Source: Candidatus Sulfotelmatobacter sp. (GTDB lineage Bacteria; Vulcanimicrobiota; Vulcanimicrobiia; Vulcanimicrobiales; Vulcanimicrobiaceae). From it: a stretch of DNA of 64,000 bases. The position numbers were made by a program, and so were the translations under genes. The stretch's first letter is position 1; each line of letters starts with the position of its first letter. Location of the stretch: positions 496,001 through 560,000 of the forward strand of contig DATJRY010000011.1 of NCBI GenBank assembly GCA_035504415.1. Reading direction: 5' to 3'. Of the stretch, positions 15,874 to 24,793 are shown piece after piece. The notes under the pieces are model-generated. The model searched no databases and was not told the origin of the DNA. It worked only from the letters and a program-made list of their open reading frames with translations.

Positions 15874-16353
15874 CTATCGACCAACCCCCGGCTGAAACTC
15901 GCCGTCAAGGGGTCGCGCTTTTGCGCCCATCGAGCTGGCGTCGACCCAGTCGCCGCTCCCGATCAGCGTCATGCCCTCGATCGTTCGTGTGTACAGGTAC
16001 ACCCACGCGCGGACTGGCGACCCGGCCACCGGGTGGACAACAATACGGCAACGTTCGTACATCGAGCGGGCCGCATCGCTCGGATGGCAGTCCTCGTAGA
16101 CGTCGAGTTGCCTCAAGACTTCCTTCGCCTTTGCCCCGCTCTCGGAAATCTCGAACAGTTCACCGACTACTCGATCCGTGCTGTTCGCCGACGGCACTAG
16201 GCCCGGGTAGGCGTCGGGCCCGTCGTGGACGAGATACAGCCGGCCGGGGATGAGACAGGGGCCGCGGCTTTGCAGCCGGGCCAGCACGGCGGGGCTGACG
16301 CCGTTGGACTGGCCGGTCCGCAGGGTGCCGTAGGCGGCAAGGTACACGGGCAC
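15874..16353 (-). CDS. Gamma-glutamylcyclotransferase-like (GGCT/AIG2 family) protein
   Basis: 159 residues starting at GTG 16353. The family signature VYLAAYGTLRTGQSN sits at the N-terminus, where YGTLR binds the substrate. GRLYLVHDGPDAYPGLVPS, VVGELFEISESG and the acidic residue region LDVYEDCHP follow the usual order, then VYLYTRT. The family covers glutathione or gamma-glutamyl-amine cyclotransferases and proteins of unknown activity. It is divergent from boxC with a 122-base gap that holds the boxC promoter. It has no link to benzoate catabolism and is probably part of the accessory block. Confidence 0.8.
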   Translation of the reverse strand: MPVYLAAYGTLRTGQSNGVSPAVLARLQSRGPCLIPGRLYLVHDGPDAYPGLVPSANSTDRVVGELFEISESGAKAKEVLRQLDVYEDCHPSDAARSMYERCRIVVHPVAGSPVRAWVYLYTRTIEGMTLIGSGDWVDASSMGAKARPLDGEFQPGVGR

Positions 16354-16400
16354 GCTGGCCCGTTCGCCGGCTGTGGCCGCCCGGCAGCTATCGACGACCC

Positions 16401-16445
16401 TGCAGCATACTACTTGCGTCGGTGGTTACCATGCAGTATACTGCA
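16401..16445 (+). promoter_or_regulatory. boxCB promoter with a perfect TGCA-N6-TGCA BoxR operator
   Basis: TTGCGT (16414-16419), a 17-base spacer, TATACT (16437-16442). The palindrome TGCAGTATACTGCA (16432-16445) covers the -10. TGCA-N6-TGCA is, from memory, the operator pattern described for BzdR/BoxR. An additional TGCA half site lies at 16401-16404. Binding there would block RNA polymerase. Confidence 0.75.
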
Positions 16446-16475
16446 GGACACACCCGATCGACCGAGAGGATCGCC

Positions 16476-18146
16476 ATGGTTACCCTGGCAGTGCCGGCCG
16501 ACGCCGGACCCGTCGACTTCGAGACCTCGCCGCAGAGCTATCGGCACTGGAAGCTCTCCGTCGACGGCAGGGTGGCGACGCTGGCGCTCGACGTCGACGA
16601 AGACGCCGGGCTGCGGCCGGGCTACAAGCTCAAGCTGAACTCGTACGACCTCGGCGTGGACGTCGAGCTGCGCGACGCGCTCGATCGGATTCGCTTCGAG
16701 CACCCCGCGGTCGCGACCGTCGTGCTGACCAGCGCCAAGGACCGCAGCTTCTGCGCCGGCGCGAACATCTACATGCTGGGCACGTCCTCGCACGCCTGGA
16801 AAGTGAACTTCTGCAAGTTCACCAACGAGACGCGCAACGGCATGGAGGACTCCAGCCGGTACGACGGGCTCTCGTTCGTCGCGGCGGTCAACGGCGCGTG
16901 CGCGGGCGGTGGCTACGAGATCGCGCTGGCGTGCGACGAGATCCTGATGATCGACGACCGCTCGACGACGGTCAGCTTGCCGGAGGTGCCGCTGCTGGGC
17001 GTGCTGCCCGGCACCGGCGGCTTGACGCGCCTGACCGACAAACGCAAGGTGCGCCGCGACCTGGCCGACGTGTTCTGCACCAACGCCGACGGCGTGCGCG
17101 CGCAGCGCGCGCTGGAGTGGAACCTGGTCGACGCGATCGCGAGCCCGTCGGACTTCGCCGCGCTGGTCGCGCAGCGCGCGCACGCCCGCGCCGCGGCGTC
17201 GCCGCGGCCGAGCGACGCGCGCGGCATCACGCTGCACCCGTTGCGCAAGCTGGTCGACGGGAACGGCCTGCGCTACCGTCACGTCGAGGTCGCGTTCGAC
17301 CGCGCCGCACGCACGGCGACGCTGCTGCTGCGCGCGCCGCAGGACCCGCTGCCGGTCGACGTCGCGGGGATCGAAGCGGCCGGCGACACCTGGTGGCCGC
17401 TGGCGCTGGCACGCGAGCTGGACGACGCGCTGCTGTGGCTGCGCACCAACGAGCTGGAACTGGGTCTGCTGGTGCTGCGCACCGAGGGCGACCTCGACGC
17501 CGTGCTCGCGGCCGGCCACCAGCTCGAGGCGTTCGGCGAGCACTGGCTGGTGCGCGAGACGATCGGGCTCTTGCGGCGCACCCTGGCGCGCTTGGACGTC
17601 AGCTCGCGCAGCCTGTACGCGCTGATCGACGCGGGCTCGTGTTTCGGCGGCCTCTTCTTCGAGCTGGCGCTGGCGGCGGACCGCGCGTACATGCTCGACG
17701 CGGCCGACGGCGAGGGGCCGGTCATCGTGCTCGACGCGTGCAACGAGGGAATGTTCCCGATGGTCAACGATCGCTCGCGCCTGCAGACCCGCTTTCTGGG
17801 CGCGCCCGAGAAGCCCAACGAGCTGCTGAGCGCGCGCGGCTTCGTCTACACCGCGAGCGACGCGCTCGACGCCGGCCTGGTGACGTTCGCGCCCGACGAG
17901 CTGGACTGGCCCGACGAGATTCGCCTCGCGATCGAAGAGCGCGCGGCGCTCTCGCCCGACGCGCTCACGGGGATGGAAGCCTCGCTGCGCTTCGGCGGCG
18001 AGGAGACGCTGGACACCAAGATCTTCGGCCGGCTCTCGGCCTGGCAGAACTGGGTCTTCATCCGGCCCAACGCGACCGGCGAGCAGGGCGCGCTCACGCT
18101 CTTCGGCACCGGCACCAAACCGCACTTTGACCGGAACCGCGTGTGA
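16476..18146 (+). CDS. boxC: Benzoyl-CoA-dihydrodiol lyase (BoxC)
   Basis: 556-residue crotonase-superfamily enzyme that opens the ring of 2,3-epoxybenzoyl-CoA to 3,4-dehydroadipyl-CoA semialdehyde and formate. The length matches known BoxC, which is about twice a single crotonase. The crotonase core is visible as VVLTSAKDRSFCAGANIYML and AVNGACAGGGYEIALACDEI, then LGVLPGTGGLTRLTDKRKV. A second half carries SLYALIDAGSCFGGLFFELA. The start is ATG 16476 with GAGAGG upstream; the longer frame would overlap the operator. The stop overlaps boxB (TGATG). Confidence 0.95.
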   Translation: MVTLAVPADAGPVDFETSPQSYRHWKLSVDGRVATLALDVDEDAGLRPGYKLKLNSYDLGVDVELRDALDRIRFEHPAVATVVLTSAKDRSFCAGANIYMLGTSSHAWKVNFCKFTNETRNGMEDSSRYDGLSFVAAVNGACAGGGYEIALACDEILMIDDRSTTVSLPEVPLLGVLPGTGGLTRLTDKRKVRRDLADVFCTNADGVRAQRALEWNLVDAIASPSDFAALVAQRAHARAAASPRPSDARGITLHPLRKLVDGNGLRYRHVEVAFDRAARTATLLLRAPQDPLPVDVAGIEAAGDTWWPLALARELDDALLWLRTNELELGLLVLRTEGDLDAVLAAGHQLEAFGEHWLVRETIGLLRRTLARLDVSSRSLYALIDAGSCFGGLFFELALAADRAYMLDAADGEGPVIVLDACNEGMFPMVNDRSRLQTRFLGAPEKPNELLSARGFVYTASDALDAGLVTFAPDELDWPDEIRLAIEERAALSPDALTGMEASLRFGGEETLDTKIFGRLSAWQNWVFIRPNATGEQGALTLFGTGTKPHFDRNRV

Positions 18147-19573
18147 TGACGAACATCGACTATCAAGACCGCATCCCCAACAACGTCGACCTGGGCGCGA
18201 ATCGCACGCTGCAGCGCGCGCTCGAACAGTGGCAGCCGGCCTTCCTCCGGTGGTGGAACGAGCTCGGTCCGACCGACTTCCAGGCCTCCGACGTCTACCT
18301 GCGCACCGCGATCTCGGTCGACACGAAGGGCTGGGCGCACTACGACTACGTGCGCATGCCCGACTACCGCTGGGGCATCTTCTTGGCCGAGCCCGACGCG
18401 AATCGCACCATCGGCTTCGGCGACGACATGGGCAAGCCGGTCTGGCAGCAGGTCCCCGGCGAACACCGCTCGACGCTGCGCCGCCTGATCGTCACCCAAG
18501 GCGACACGGAGCCGGCGTCGGTCGAGCAGCAGCGGCAGCTCGGGCACTCCGCGCCCTCGCTCTACGACCTGCGCAACCTGTTCCAGGTCAACGTCGAGGA
18601 AGGCCGTCACCTGTGGGCGATGGTCTACCTGCTGCACGCGTACTTCGGGCGCGACGGCCGCGAGGAGGCGGAAGCGCTGCTGCAGCGCCACTCCGGCGCG
18701 GCCGACAACCCGCGCATCCTCTCGACCTTCAACGAGCCGATCAGCGACTGGCTCTCGTTCTTCATGTTCACTTTCTTCACCGACCGTGACGGGAAGTTCC
18801 AGCTCAAGTCGTTCGCCGAATCGTCGTTCGACCCGCTGGCGCGCACCTGCCGCTTCATGCTGACCGAAGAAGCGCACCACATGTTCGTCGGCGACACCGG
18901 CATCTCGCGTGTCACCCGCCGCACGCTCGAAGTGATGGACGAGCTGGGCACCGACGATCCCCTCGCCATCCGCAACGCCGGCGCGATCGATCTGCCGACC
19001 ATCCAGCGCTACTTGAACTTCTGGTTCTCCTCGTCGCTCGATCTGTTCGGCGCCGACACCAGCTCGAACGCGGCGGCCTACTTCGCCAACGGCCTCAAAG
19101 GCCGTCCCGACGAGAAGAGGTACGTCGATCACGTCGAGCGCGAGACGATCTACGACCTCGAGGTCCCCGACGGCAAGGGCGGCGCGCGGATCGAGCGCAT
19201 CCCCCTGCGCAACGCGATGAACGAGTTCGTACGCGTCTCGTACGTCGAGGACTGCGAGAAGGGGCTCGCGCGCTGGAACCGCTTGATCGACGCCGCCGGT
19301 CACGGGTTCCGCTTCCGGCTGCCCAGCGTGCGCTTTCGGCGCACCGTCGGCAGCTGGGCCAACGTCCCGACCGATCCCGACGGCACGCCGATCGCGCAGT
19401 CGGCGTACGACGCACAGCTCGCGAGCTGGCTGCCCGGCGCCGCGGATCGCGCCTTCATCACGAGCTTGATGCACGGCGTCTTCGAGCCCGGCAAGATGGC
19501 CGGTTGGATCGCGCCACCCGAGAAGGGCATCAAAGACCGCCCCGTCGACTACGAGTACGTGCGACTGGCCTGA
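18146..19573 (+). CDS. boxB: Benzoyl-CoA 2,3-epoxidase, di-iron component (BoxB)
   Basis: 475-residue class I di-iron epoxidase that turns benzoyl-CoA, O2 and reductant into 2,3-epoxybenzoyl-CoA. Carboxylate/His ligands are visible at about residues 150-153 in VNVEEGRHLWAM and 240-243 in LTEEAHHMFVGDTG, matching the known BoxB pattern. ATG 18146 overlaps the boxC stop, so the two are coupled. The reductase BoxA, which normally supplies electrons from NADPH, is not encoded in the window; another reductase elsewhere must serve. Confidence 0.95.
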   Translation: MTNIDYQDRIPNNVDLGANRTLQRALEQWQPAFLRWWNELGPTDFQASDVYLRTAISVDTKGWAHYDYVRMPDYRWGIFLAEPDANRTIGFGDDMGKPVWQQVPGEHRSTLRRLIVTQGDTEPASVEQQRQLGHSAPSLYDLRNLFQVNVEEGRHLWAMVYLLHAYFGRDGREEAEALLQRHSGAADNPRILSTFNEPISDWLSFFMFTFFTDRDGKFQLKSFAESSFDPLARTCRFMLTEEAHHMFVGDTGISRVTRRTLEVMDELGTDDPLAIRNAGAIDLPTIQRYLNFWFSSSLDLFGADTSSNAAAYFANGLKGRPDEKRYVDHVERETIYDLEVPDGKGGARIERIPLRNAMNEFVRVSYVEDCEKGLARWNRLIDAAGHGFRFRLPSVRFRRTVGSWANVPTDPDGTPIAQSAYDAQLASWLPGAADRAFITSLMHGVFEPGKMAGWIAPPEKGIKDRPVDYEYVRLA

Positions 19574-19601
19574 CGCCGCCGGCCTGCCCGCACCGAGCGG
19601 A

Positions 19602-20465
19602 GTGATCGGCGCGCGCACAGCGAAGGGCGGGGGCGTGGCGCTCGATCCTTCGCTCCTGCTGTTCGTGCCCGGCGACCGACCGGACCGGTACGTCAAAGCG
19701 CTCGACGCGGTCGGCGCCAGCGGGGGGATCCTCGACCTCGAGGATGCCGTCGCGCCGGACCGCAAGGCGTTCGCGCGCGATCAGGTCCACGCGTTCCTCG
19801 ACGCGCACGAGGACGTACGCCGCGTCGCGGTGCGCATCAATCCGCCCGACGGTGCCGACGGGCGCGGCGACCTCGCGATGCTCGCGTCGGCGCGCCGCCC
19901 GGCCGCGGTCGTGGTGCCGAAGGTCGCCGATCCGGGCGATCTCGCGCACGTGACGGCGGCGATCGGCGAGGTGCCGCAGATCGCGCTGATCGAGACCGCC
20001 GAAGGGATCGTGCACTGCGAGCGCATCGCGGCCGCGCCGAACGTCCTGGCGTTGGCCTTCGGTCCTTACGATCTCTCCGCCGCGCTGGGCAGCGAGCCCG
20101 ACTTCGACGTCATGCTGCCGCATCGCGCCCGGCTGCTGGTCGCGGCGCGTGCCGCCGGGCGCTGGGCGATCGACGGCCCCTCGCGCGAGTACGGCGATCC
20201 CGAGATTCCACGCCGCGACGCGGCCGCGGCGCGGCGCATGGGCTACGACGGCAAGCTGCTCATCCACCCCGCGCAGCTAGGACCGGTGCGCGCCGCGTTC
20301 GCGCCCAGCGACGACGAGATCGCGTACGCGCTGCGGATCGTCGACGCCGCCGCGCGCAGCTCGCCGGCCGTGCTCGACGGGACGATGATCGACGCGCCGA
20401 TCATCACCTCCGCCGAGCGCGTGCTGCGCCGCGCCGGCGTCAGTCCTTCGCCGGCGTCGTCGTGA
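19602..20465 (+). CDS. HpcH/HpaI-CitE family lyase (CoA-ester or citramalyl/malyl-CoA lyase type)
   Basis: About 287 residues; GTG 19602 or GTG 19635 (276 aa) are both possible, the second closer to the usual family start DPSLLLFVPGDRPDR. It has a TIM barrel with Mg-binding residues in GGILDLEDAVAPDRK and ALIETAEGIVH, an RINPP segment and the C-terminal KLLIHPAQLGPVRAAF typical of CitE-like lyases. Such enzymes cleave malyl-, citramalyl- or citryl-CoA esters. It lies 28 bases after boxB and may share its operon. A class III CoA-transferase and a MaoC hydratase nearby suggest a C4/C5-dicarboxylate CoA-ester pathway. Confidence 0.85.
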   Translation: MIGARTAKGGGVALDPSLLLFVPGDRPDRYVKALDAVGASGGILDLEDAVAPDRKAFARDQVHAFLDAHEDVRRVAVRINPPDGADGRGDLAMLASARRPAAVVVPKVADPGDLAHVTAAIGEVPQIALIETAEGIVHCERIAAAPNVLALAFGPYDLSAALGSEPDFDVMLPHRARLLVAARAAGRWAIDGPSREYGDPEIPRRDAAAARRMGYDGKLLIHPAQLGPVRAAFAPSDDEIAYALRIVDAAARSSPAVLDGTMIDAPIITSAERVLRRAGVSPSPASS

Positions 20466-21846
20466 AGTAGAGCTGCACCTTGACCCCGGAGGTGCCGCTC
20501 CCGGCCGTCGTGTACGGGTTGGAGGCGGTCCACGGGCCGCCGTTGACGTCGCCGCTGCACGACGCGTTCTTCGTCTGGCAGGTGAAGTTCAGCGTCTTCT
20601 TGCCGCCCTGGATCGGAACCTGATCGTTGTTGGTCGTCCCGAACTCGTTCCAGAGCGTATAGCTGAACGGAATCTGGCTCGTGCTGGTGGGGACGAGCAT
20701 GAGCTGCAGCCACGGCACGCTGGTGCGCGGCAGGTGGTACTGCGAAGCGTCACGGTACCAGTGCTTGAGGCCGGCGTTATTCGAGCTGAGCGTCCCGAAG
20801 TACGAGTCGGTCCCGGTGAAGGCCGAGTTCGCGTAGACGCTCAGCGTGCGCATCGCGAAGACGGTGCCGGTGGTGGGATACTGGGCGATGCTCGGCATCG
20901 GCGCGGTCGTCGTCGTGTAGAGGTTCCGGCTGAGCGTCGCGTAGACGGCGCGGGTCTTGAACGTCTTGACGTAGACCGAGTCGTGCGAGCCCGTCCATTT
21001 GGCGACGAAGGCCGCGAACGCGGCCGCGTACCCGCTGCGGTTGCCGTTCCAATGACCGTCCAGGTTGGCTTTGTTGACGGGATTCTGGATCCACTCGGAG
21101 ACGTAGATCGACGCCTCTTGGTCGTACGCGAGGTCCTTGGCGTCGGACGAGCTCGGTGCGTACGCCTTCACTTTGTTCAAGAAGCCGCTCGACACCCAGC
21201 TCATGACGTTGCGCGCCCACTCGTACGAGCCGGCCCAGGCGTAGACGTACGCGTTCGCATAGTTGGGGCGCACCACCGAGTCGTGATTGAGACCCCAGGT
21301 GTAGCCGCCGTGCGGAACGTGCGTGCCCTGCGGGATGTTCAGGCAGTTGGCGTACCAGCCCGTGTACAGGTTGGTGGGCGGCGTCTTGTCCTCGAACCAC
21401 GTCTTGGTCTTGTAGTAACCGCCGACGCCGTGCGCCTCCACCCAGTCGGAGTGGCTGTAGAAGTCCTGGACGACGTGGAGCGACATTCCCATGACGGCGA
21501 GGAACTCGACGACGTCGTTGTCCTGCTCCGCCTTCTGCGCGGCCGCTTTGGTGTTGGCCGCCAAGTTCGCCCAGTAGCTCGCGATGGCGGCGTTGCTGAA
21601 GACGTCGTCGAAATGCAGCTTCTCGAGCTGGCACTGCGGGCCGGAGCCGATCGTCGGCGTCGACGTATAGTAATCGGTCAACCAGTTCTCGACCTGGGTC
21701 GCGTCGGCGGCGGCGCCGCTGAAGCCCAGGGTGCGCATCACGTCTTCCGTGAGGCTGGCGTGCGGGCCGGTGTCGAACGCCGACGCCCTCCCGCACACGA
21801 TAAGCGCGAACGCGAACATCAGCGTCACGGCGAACGCTCGTCTCAT
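20440..21846 (-). CDS. Secreted zinc-dependent phospholipase C / HET-C-like protein
   Basis: 468 residues from ATG 21846. A signal peptide (RRAFAVTLMFAFALIVCGRA then SAF) directs export. The mature start FDTGPHASLTEDVM and later LHFDDVF and MGMSLHVVQDFYSHSDWVEA give the His/Asp pattern of zinc-dependent phospholipase C and HET-C-like proteins. The C-terminal 150 residues contain three Cys (two close together in FTCQTKNASCSG) and a beta-rich region (VKVQLYFTTTPAKD), perhaps a lipid- or surface-binding domain. It overlaps the CitE-like gene convergently by 26 bases. Substrate unknown. Confidence 0.75.
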   Translation of the reverse strand: MRRAFAVTLMFAFALIVCGRASAFDTGPHASLTEDVMRTLGFSGAAADATQVENWLTDYYTSTPTIGSGPQCQLEKLHFDDVFSNAAIASYWANLAANTKAAAQKAEQDNDVVEFLAVMGMSLHVVQDFYSHSDWVEAHGVGGYYKTKTWFEDKTPPTNLYTGWYANCLNIPQGTHVPHGGYTWGLNHDSVVRPNYANAYVYAWAGSYEWARNVMSWVSSGFLNKVKAYAPSSSDAKDLAYDQEASIYVSEWIQNPVNKANLDGHWNGNRSGYAAAFAAFVAKWTGSHDSVYVKTFKTRAVYATLSRNLYTTTTAPMPSIAQYPTTGTVFAMRTLSVYANSAFTGTDSYFGTLSSNNAGLKHWYRDASQYHLPRTSVPWLQLMLVPTSTSQIPFSYTLWNEFGTTNNDQVPIQGGKKTLNFTCQTKNASCSGDVNGGPWTASNPYTTAGSGTSGVKVQLYFTTTPAKD

Positions 21847-21915
21847 AAACCGAACCACACCTTTCGGAAAAGAGGAACGACGCGGCACTTGGCCGCGCGC
21901 AGATGGTTTCCCCGC

Positions 21916-23568
21916 TCAGCGGCCGGCGAGCACCGCCCGTGCGTGCGCGCCGCCGCCGTACCGGCGGCTGACGTTCAGTTCTTCGCTCAGGCTCCAGACC
22001 AGGTACAGCCCGCGGCCGCGCTCGGCCAGCACGTCGGTCGGGAGGTGCGTGATGAGCGCGAAGCCCGGCCCGCGGTCGAGCACGTGCAAGACCGGCTCGG
22101 TGCCCAGATCGCAGACGACCTCGACCGGCCCCGGTGCGTGGCGCGTGACGTTGGAGACCAGCTCGCCGAAGATGAGCTCGGCGGCGTACGCCGCCGACGC
22201 GTCGAAGCCGCGGGCGACCAACAGCGCGACGAACTCGTGGCGCGCGGCGCGTGCGGCGCGCGCGTCCTCGCTCGCGAACGACCACACCGCGCGCCGCTCG
22301 GCCGGGAACGGGACGACGGTGAGGGCCAGGATCGCGACGTCGTCGCTGGTGCGCTCCGCCAGCACCGCGCGCTGGATCGCGCGCGCGGGATCGGCCGCGT
22401 GCAACGGCACCGCGGCGAGCGCAGCACGCAGCTGCCGTTCGCCCTCGACGACGTCGCGTGACACCTCGGTCGCACCGTCGGTGTAGAAGAGGACCAGGTC
22501 GCCCGGTCCGAGCCGAATGCTCGCGGCCGCGCCGGCCGCGCGGGCGCGCAAGCCGAGCGGGAGATCGGAACCCTCCAGCGCCTCGATCTCGCCGCCGGCA
22601 CGGCGCAGCAGCGGCGGCGGATGACCGGCCAAGGCGTACGACAACTCCTGCTCGACGGGATCGTAGACGCCGACGACCGCGGTCACGACGCGGTCGGGAT
22701 GCTCGTTCTTGAGAGCGCGGTCGGCCGCGTCGAGGATGGTCATCGGATCGGCGTGCACCAGCGCGATCGTGCGGACGGCCTGACGCATGGCCGACATCAG
22801 CACCGCCGCCTCCAGGCCGCTGCCCGCGACGTCGCCGACCGACACGACGAGCCGGCCGTCGCGCAGCGGGATCGCGTCGTACCAGTCGCCGCCGACCAGG
22901 CTCTCGTTGGAGCCCGGCACGTAGACGGCGTCGAGCGCGAGCCCGACCAGCGCCGGCAACGACGCCGGTAGCGCTGCCTGCTGGAAGGCGGTCGCGATCT
23001 GCCGTTCGCGCGCGAACAGGCGCGCGTTGTCGAGCGCGACCGAGGCGCGCGCGGCGAGCAACTCGGCGGCGCGCCGCTCGGCGTCGGTCGCCTCGCCCTG
23101 CGGCGAGTTGACCAGCTGCAGCACGCCGATCGTCTGGCCGCCGGAGTGCAGCGGCACGGAGATCACCGAGCGGATCCCCGCGTCGAGCATCAGCTGCAGC
23201 TGCTCCTCGCTTTGCGCGACCGCCGCCAGCATCTCGGCCGTCACCCGCGGGACGACCCGCGATTGACCGGTGCGCATGACGGCCACGATGCCGTCGCTGG
23301 CGCGCGTCGCCGGATACCTGCGCACGACGTCCCAGGTACGTTCGACGAGCGCCGGATCGTGATGCACGATCACGCGCGCGCCGAGCGAACCATCCGGCTG
23401 GGGCAAGAAGATGCCGGCCCACTCCGCCAAGTAGGGCACGGCCGCGCGTGCGATCGCTTCGAAGGTGCGGTCGACGTCGAGCGAAGACGCGAGCAGGTCG
23501 CCGGCGTCGAGCAAGAACTGCAAGATCCGTTCGGCGGCTAGGCGTCCCTCCTCGCCCGCCTCGCTCAC
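21916..23568 (-). CDS. GAF - SpoIIE/PP2C phosphatase - anti-sigma-type ATPase protein
   Basis: 550 residues from GTG 23568, overlapping the CoA-transferase stop as GTGA. Residues about 15-190 form a GAF sensor domain (SVISVPLHSGGQTIGVLQLV). Residues about 215-405 form a PP2C-type SpoIIE phosphatase: GGDWYDAIPLRDGRLVVSVG with metal-binding Asp, GDVAGSGLEAAVLMSAMRQA, YALAGHPPPLL, LGPGDLVLFYTDGATEV. Residues about 420-550 form an HATPase/RsbW-like domain (ELIFGELVSNVTRHAP, VLDRGPGFAL). This layout suits a partner-switching regulator of anti-sigma antagonists. The input signal is unknown. Confidence 0.85.
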   Translation of the reverse strand: MSEAGEEGRLAAERILQFLLDAGDLLASSLDVDRTFEAIARAAVPYLAEWAGIFLPQPDGSLGARVIVHHDPALVERTWDVVRRYPATRASDGIVAVMRTGQSRVVPRVTAEMLAAVAQSEEQLQLMLDAGIRSVISVPLHSGGQTIGVLQLVNSPQGEATDAERRAAELLAARASVALDNARLFARERQIATAFQQAALPASLPALVGLALDAVYVPGSNESLVGGDWYDAIPLRDGRLVVSVGDVAGSGLEAAVLMSAMRQAVRTIALVHADPMTILDAADRALKNEHPDRVVTAVVGVYDPVEQELSYALAGHPPPLLRRAGGEIEALEGSDLPLGLRARAAGAAASIRLGPGDLVLFYTDGATEVSRDVVEGERQLRAALAAVPLHAADPARAIQRAVLAERTSDDVAILALTVVPFPAERRAVWSFASEDARAARAARHEFVALLVARGFDASAAYAAELIFGELVSNVTRHAPGPVEVVCDLGTEPVLHVLDRGPGFALITHLPTDVLAERGRGLYLVWSLSEELNVSRRYGGGAHARAVLAGR

Positions 23569-24782
23569 GAGACCGCCGCGGGGTCGCCCAGCGCGCCGCT
23601 CGCGTGCAGTGCGGCGATCCGCTCGTCGTCGTAGCCGAGCAACTCGCGCGCGATCGCGTCGGTATGCTCGCCCAGCTGCGGCGCGCGACGATGCTCCGCG
23701 AGCGGTTCGCCGACGCGTACCGGGCTGGCGATCCAGCGCGCGTTCCCGAAGCGCGGGTGGTCCGTCGTCGCGATCAGCCCGCGCGCGCCGGTCTGCGGAT
23801 CGGCCAGCGCCTCGTCGACCTCGTTGACGCGTCCGCACGGGACGCCGGCGGCGGTCAGCAGCTCGAGCCACGTCGCACTCGAGCGGGTGACGAAGATCTC
23901 GGCGAGCGTCCGTTCCACCAAGGCGCGGTTCGCGCGACGCGCGGCGAAGTCGGCGAAGCGCGGATCCGCGCGCACGGCGTCGAGCGCGAGCGCGTCGACC
24001 AGGCGGCGCCAGAACTTCTCCTTCGCGCAGACGACGACGATCCAACCGTCGGCGGTGCGGAAATTTTGGAAGGGAACGATCGAGGGGTGCGCCGAGTTCG
24101 CCAGTCGCTCGGGGCGGTAGGCACCGCCGGGCGCGAGCGTCCAGGCCGCGACGTAGGTCAGCATGCTCATCGCGGTGTCGAACAGCGAGGTGTCGCAATC
24201 GCAGCCGACGCCGTCGCGCCGCGCCGCGTGCACGCCGGCCAGCAGCGCCAACGCCGCCACCAGGCCACCGCTGTAGTCGACGACCGAGAGGCCCGACTTG
24301 GTCGGCGGGCCGTCCGGCGCGCCGGTCAGCGACTGCCAACCGGCCATCCCTTGCAGCACGTAGTCGTAGGCCGGCTCGGCGCGGCGCGGTCCGGTCATCC
24401 CGAATCCCGACAGCGAGACGCAGACGATGCGCGGGTTGTGGGGCGCGAGATCGGCGTAGCGCAGACCGAGCTGCTCGGGCATGTCGCCGCGCAGGTTCGA
24501 GAACACCGCGTCGGCGTGCCGCACCAGATCGTGGAAGACCGCGCGGCCGCCGGGGTCCGTGAGGTCGAGCGCGACGCTGCGCTTGTCGTGGTTGAAGGTC
24601 TCGAAGAACAGGCTGTCGTGGCCGCCCTGATACGGCGGCACGCTGCGGCCGACGTCGCCGCCCGAGCGCACGTCCTCGATCTTGATGACGTCGGCGCCGA
24701 GCTCGGCCAGATGCACCGTCCCGAACGGGCCGGCACCGAATTGTTCGACCGCGATCACGCGGACGTCTGCGAGCGGTTGCAC
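23565..24782 (-). CDS. Class III CoA-transferase (CaiB/BaiF family)
   Basis: 405 residues from GTG 24782, 11 bases after the GGDEF-EAL stop. Family signature: VRVIAVEQFGAGPFGTVHLA, LGADVIKIEDVRSGGDVGRS, KRSVALDLTDPGGRAVFHDL with the Asp region of the active site, LSGFGMTGPRRAEPAYDYVL, and GWQSLTGAPDGPPTKSGLSV. It moves CoA between carboxylic acids in the cytoplasm. Substrate specificity is not readable. Proximity of MaoC and CitE-like genes recalls the mesaconyl-CoA/citramalyl-CoA and itaconate modules. It is coupled to the downstream GAF-SpoIIE gene. Confidence 0.88.
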   Translation of the reverse strand: MQPLADVRVIAVEQFGAGPFGTVHLAELGADVIKIEDVRSGGDVGRSVPPYQGGHDSLFFETFNHDKRSVALDLTDPGGRAVFHDLVRHADAVFSNLRGDMPEQLGLRYADLAPHNPRIVCVSLSGFGMTGPRRAEPAYDYVLQGMAGWQSLTGAPDGPPTKSGLSVVDYSGGLVAALALLAGVHAARRDGVGCDCDTSLFDTAMSMLTYVAAWTLAPGGAYRPERLANSAHPSIVPFQNFRTADGWIVVVCAKEKFWRRLVDALALDAVRADPRFADFAARRANRALVERTLAEIFVTRSSATWLELLTAAGVPCGRVNEVDEALADPQTGARGLIATTDHPRFGNARWIASPVRVGEPLAEHRRAPQLGEHTDAIARELLGYDDERIAALHASGALGDPAAVS

Positions 24783-24793
24783 GCGCCGCGCGT

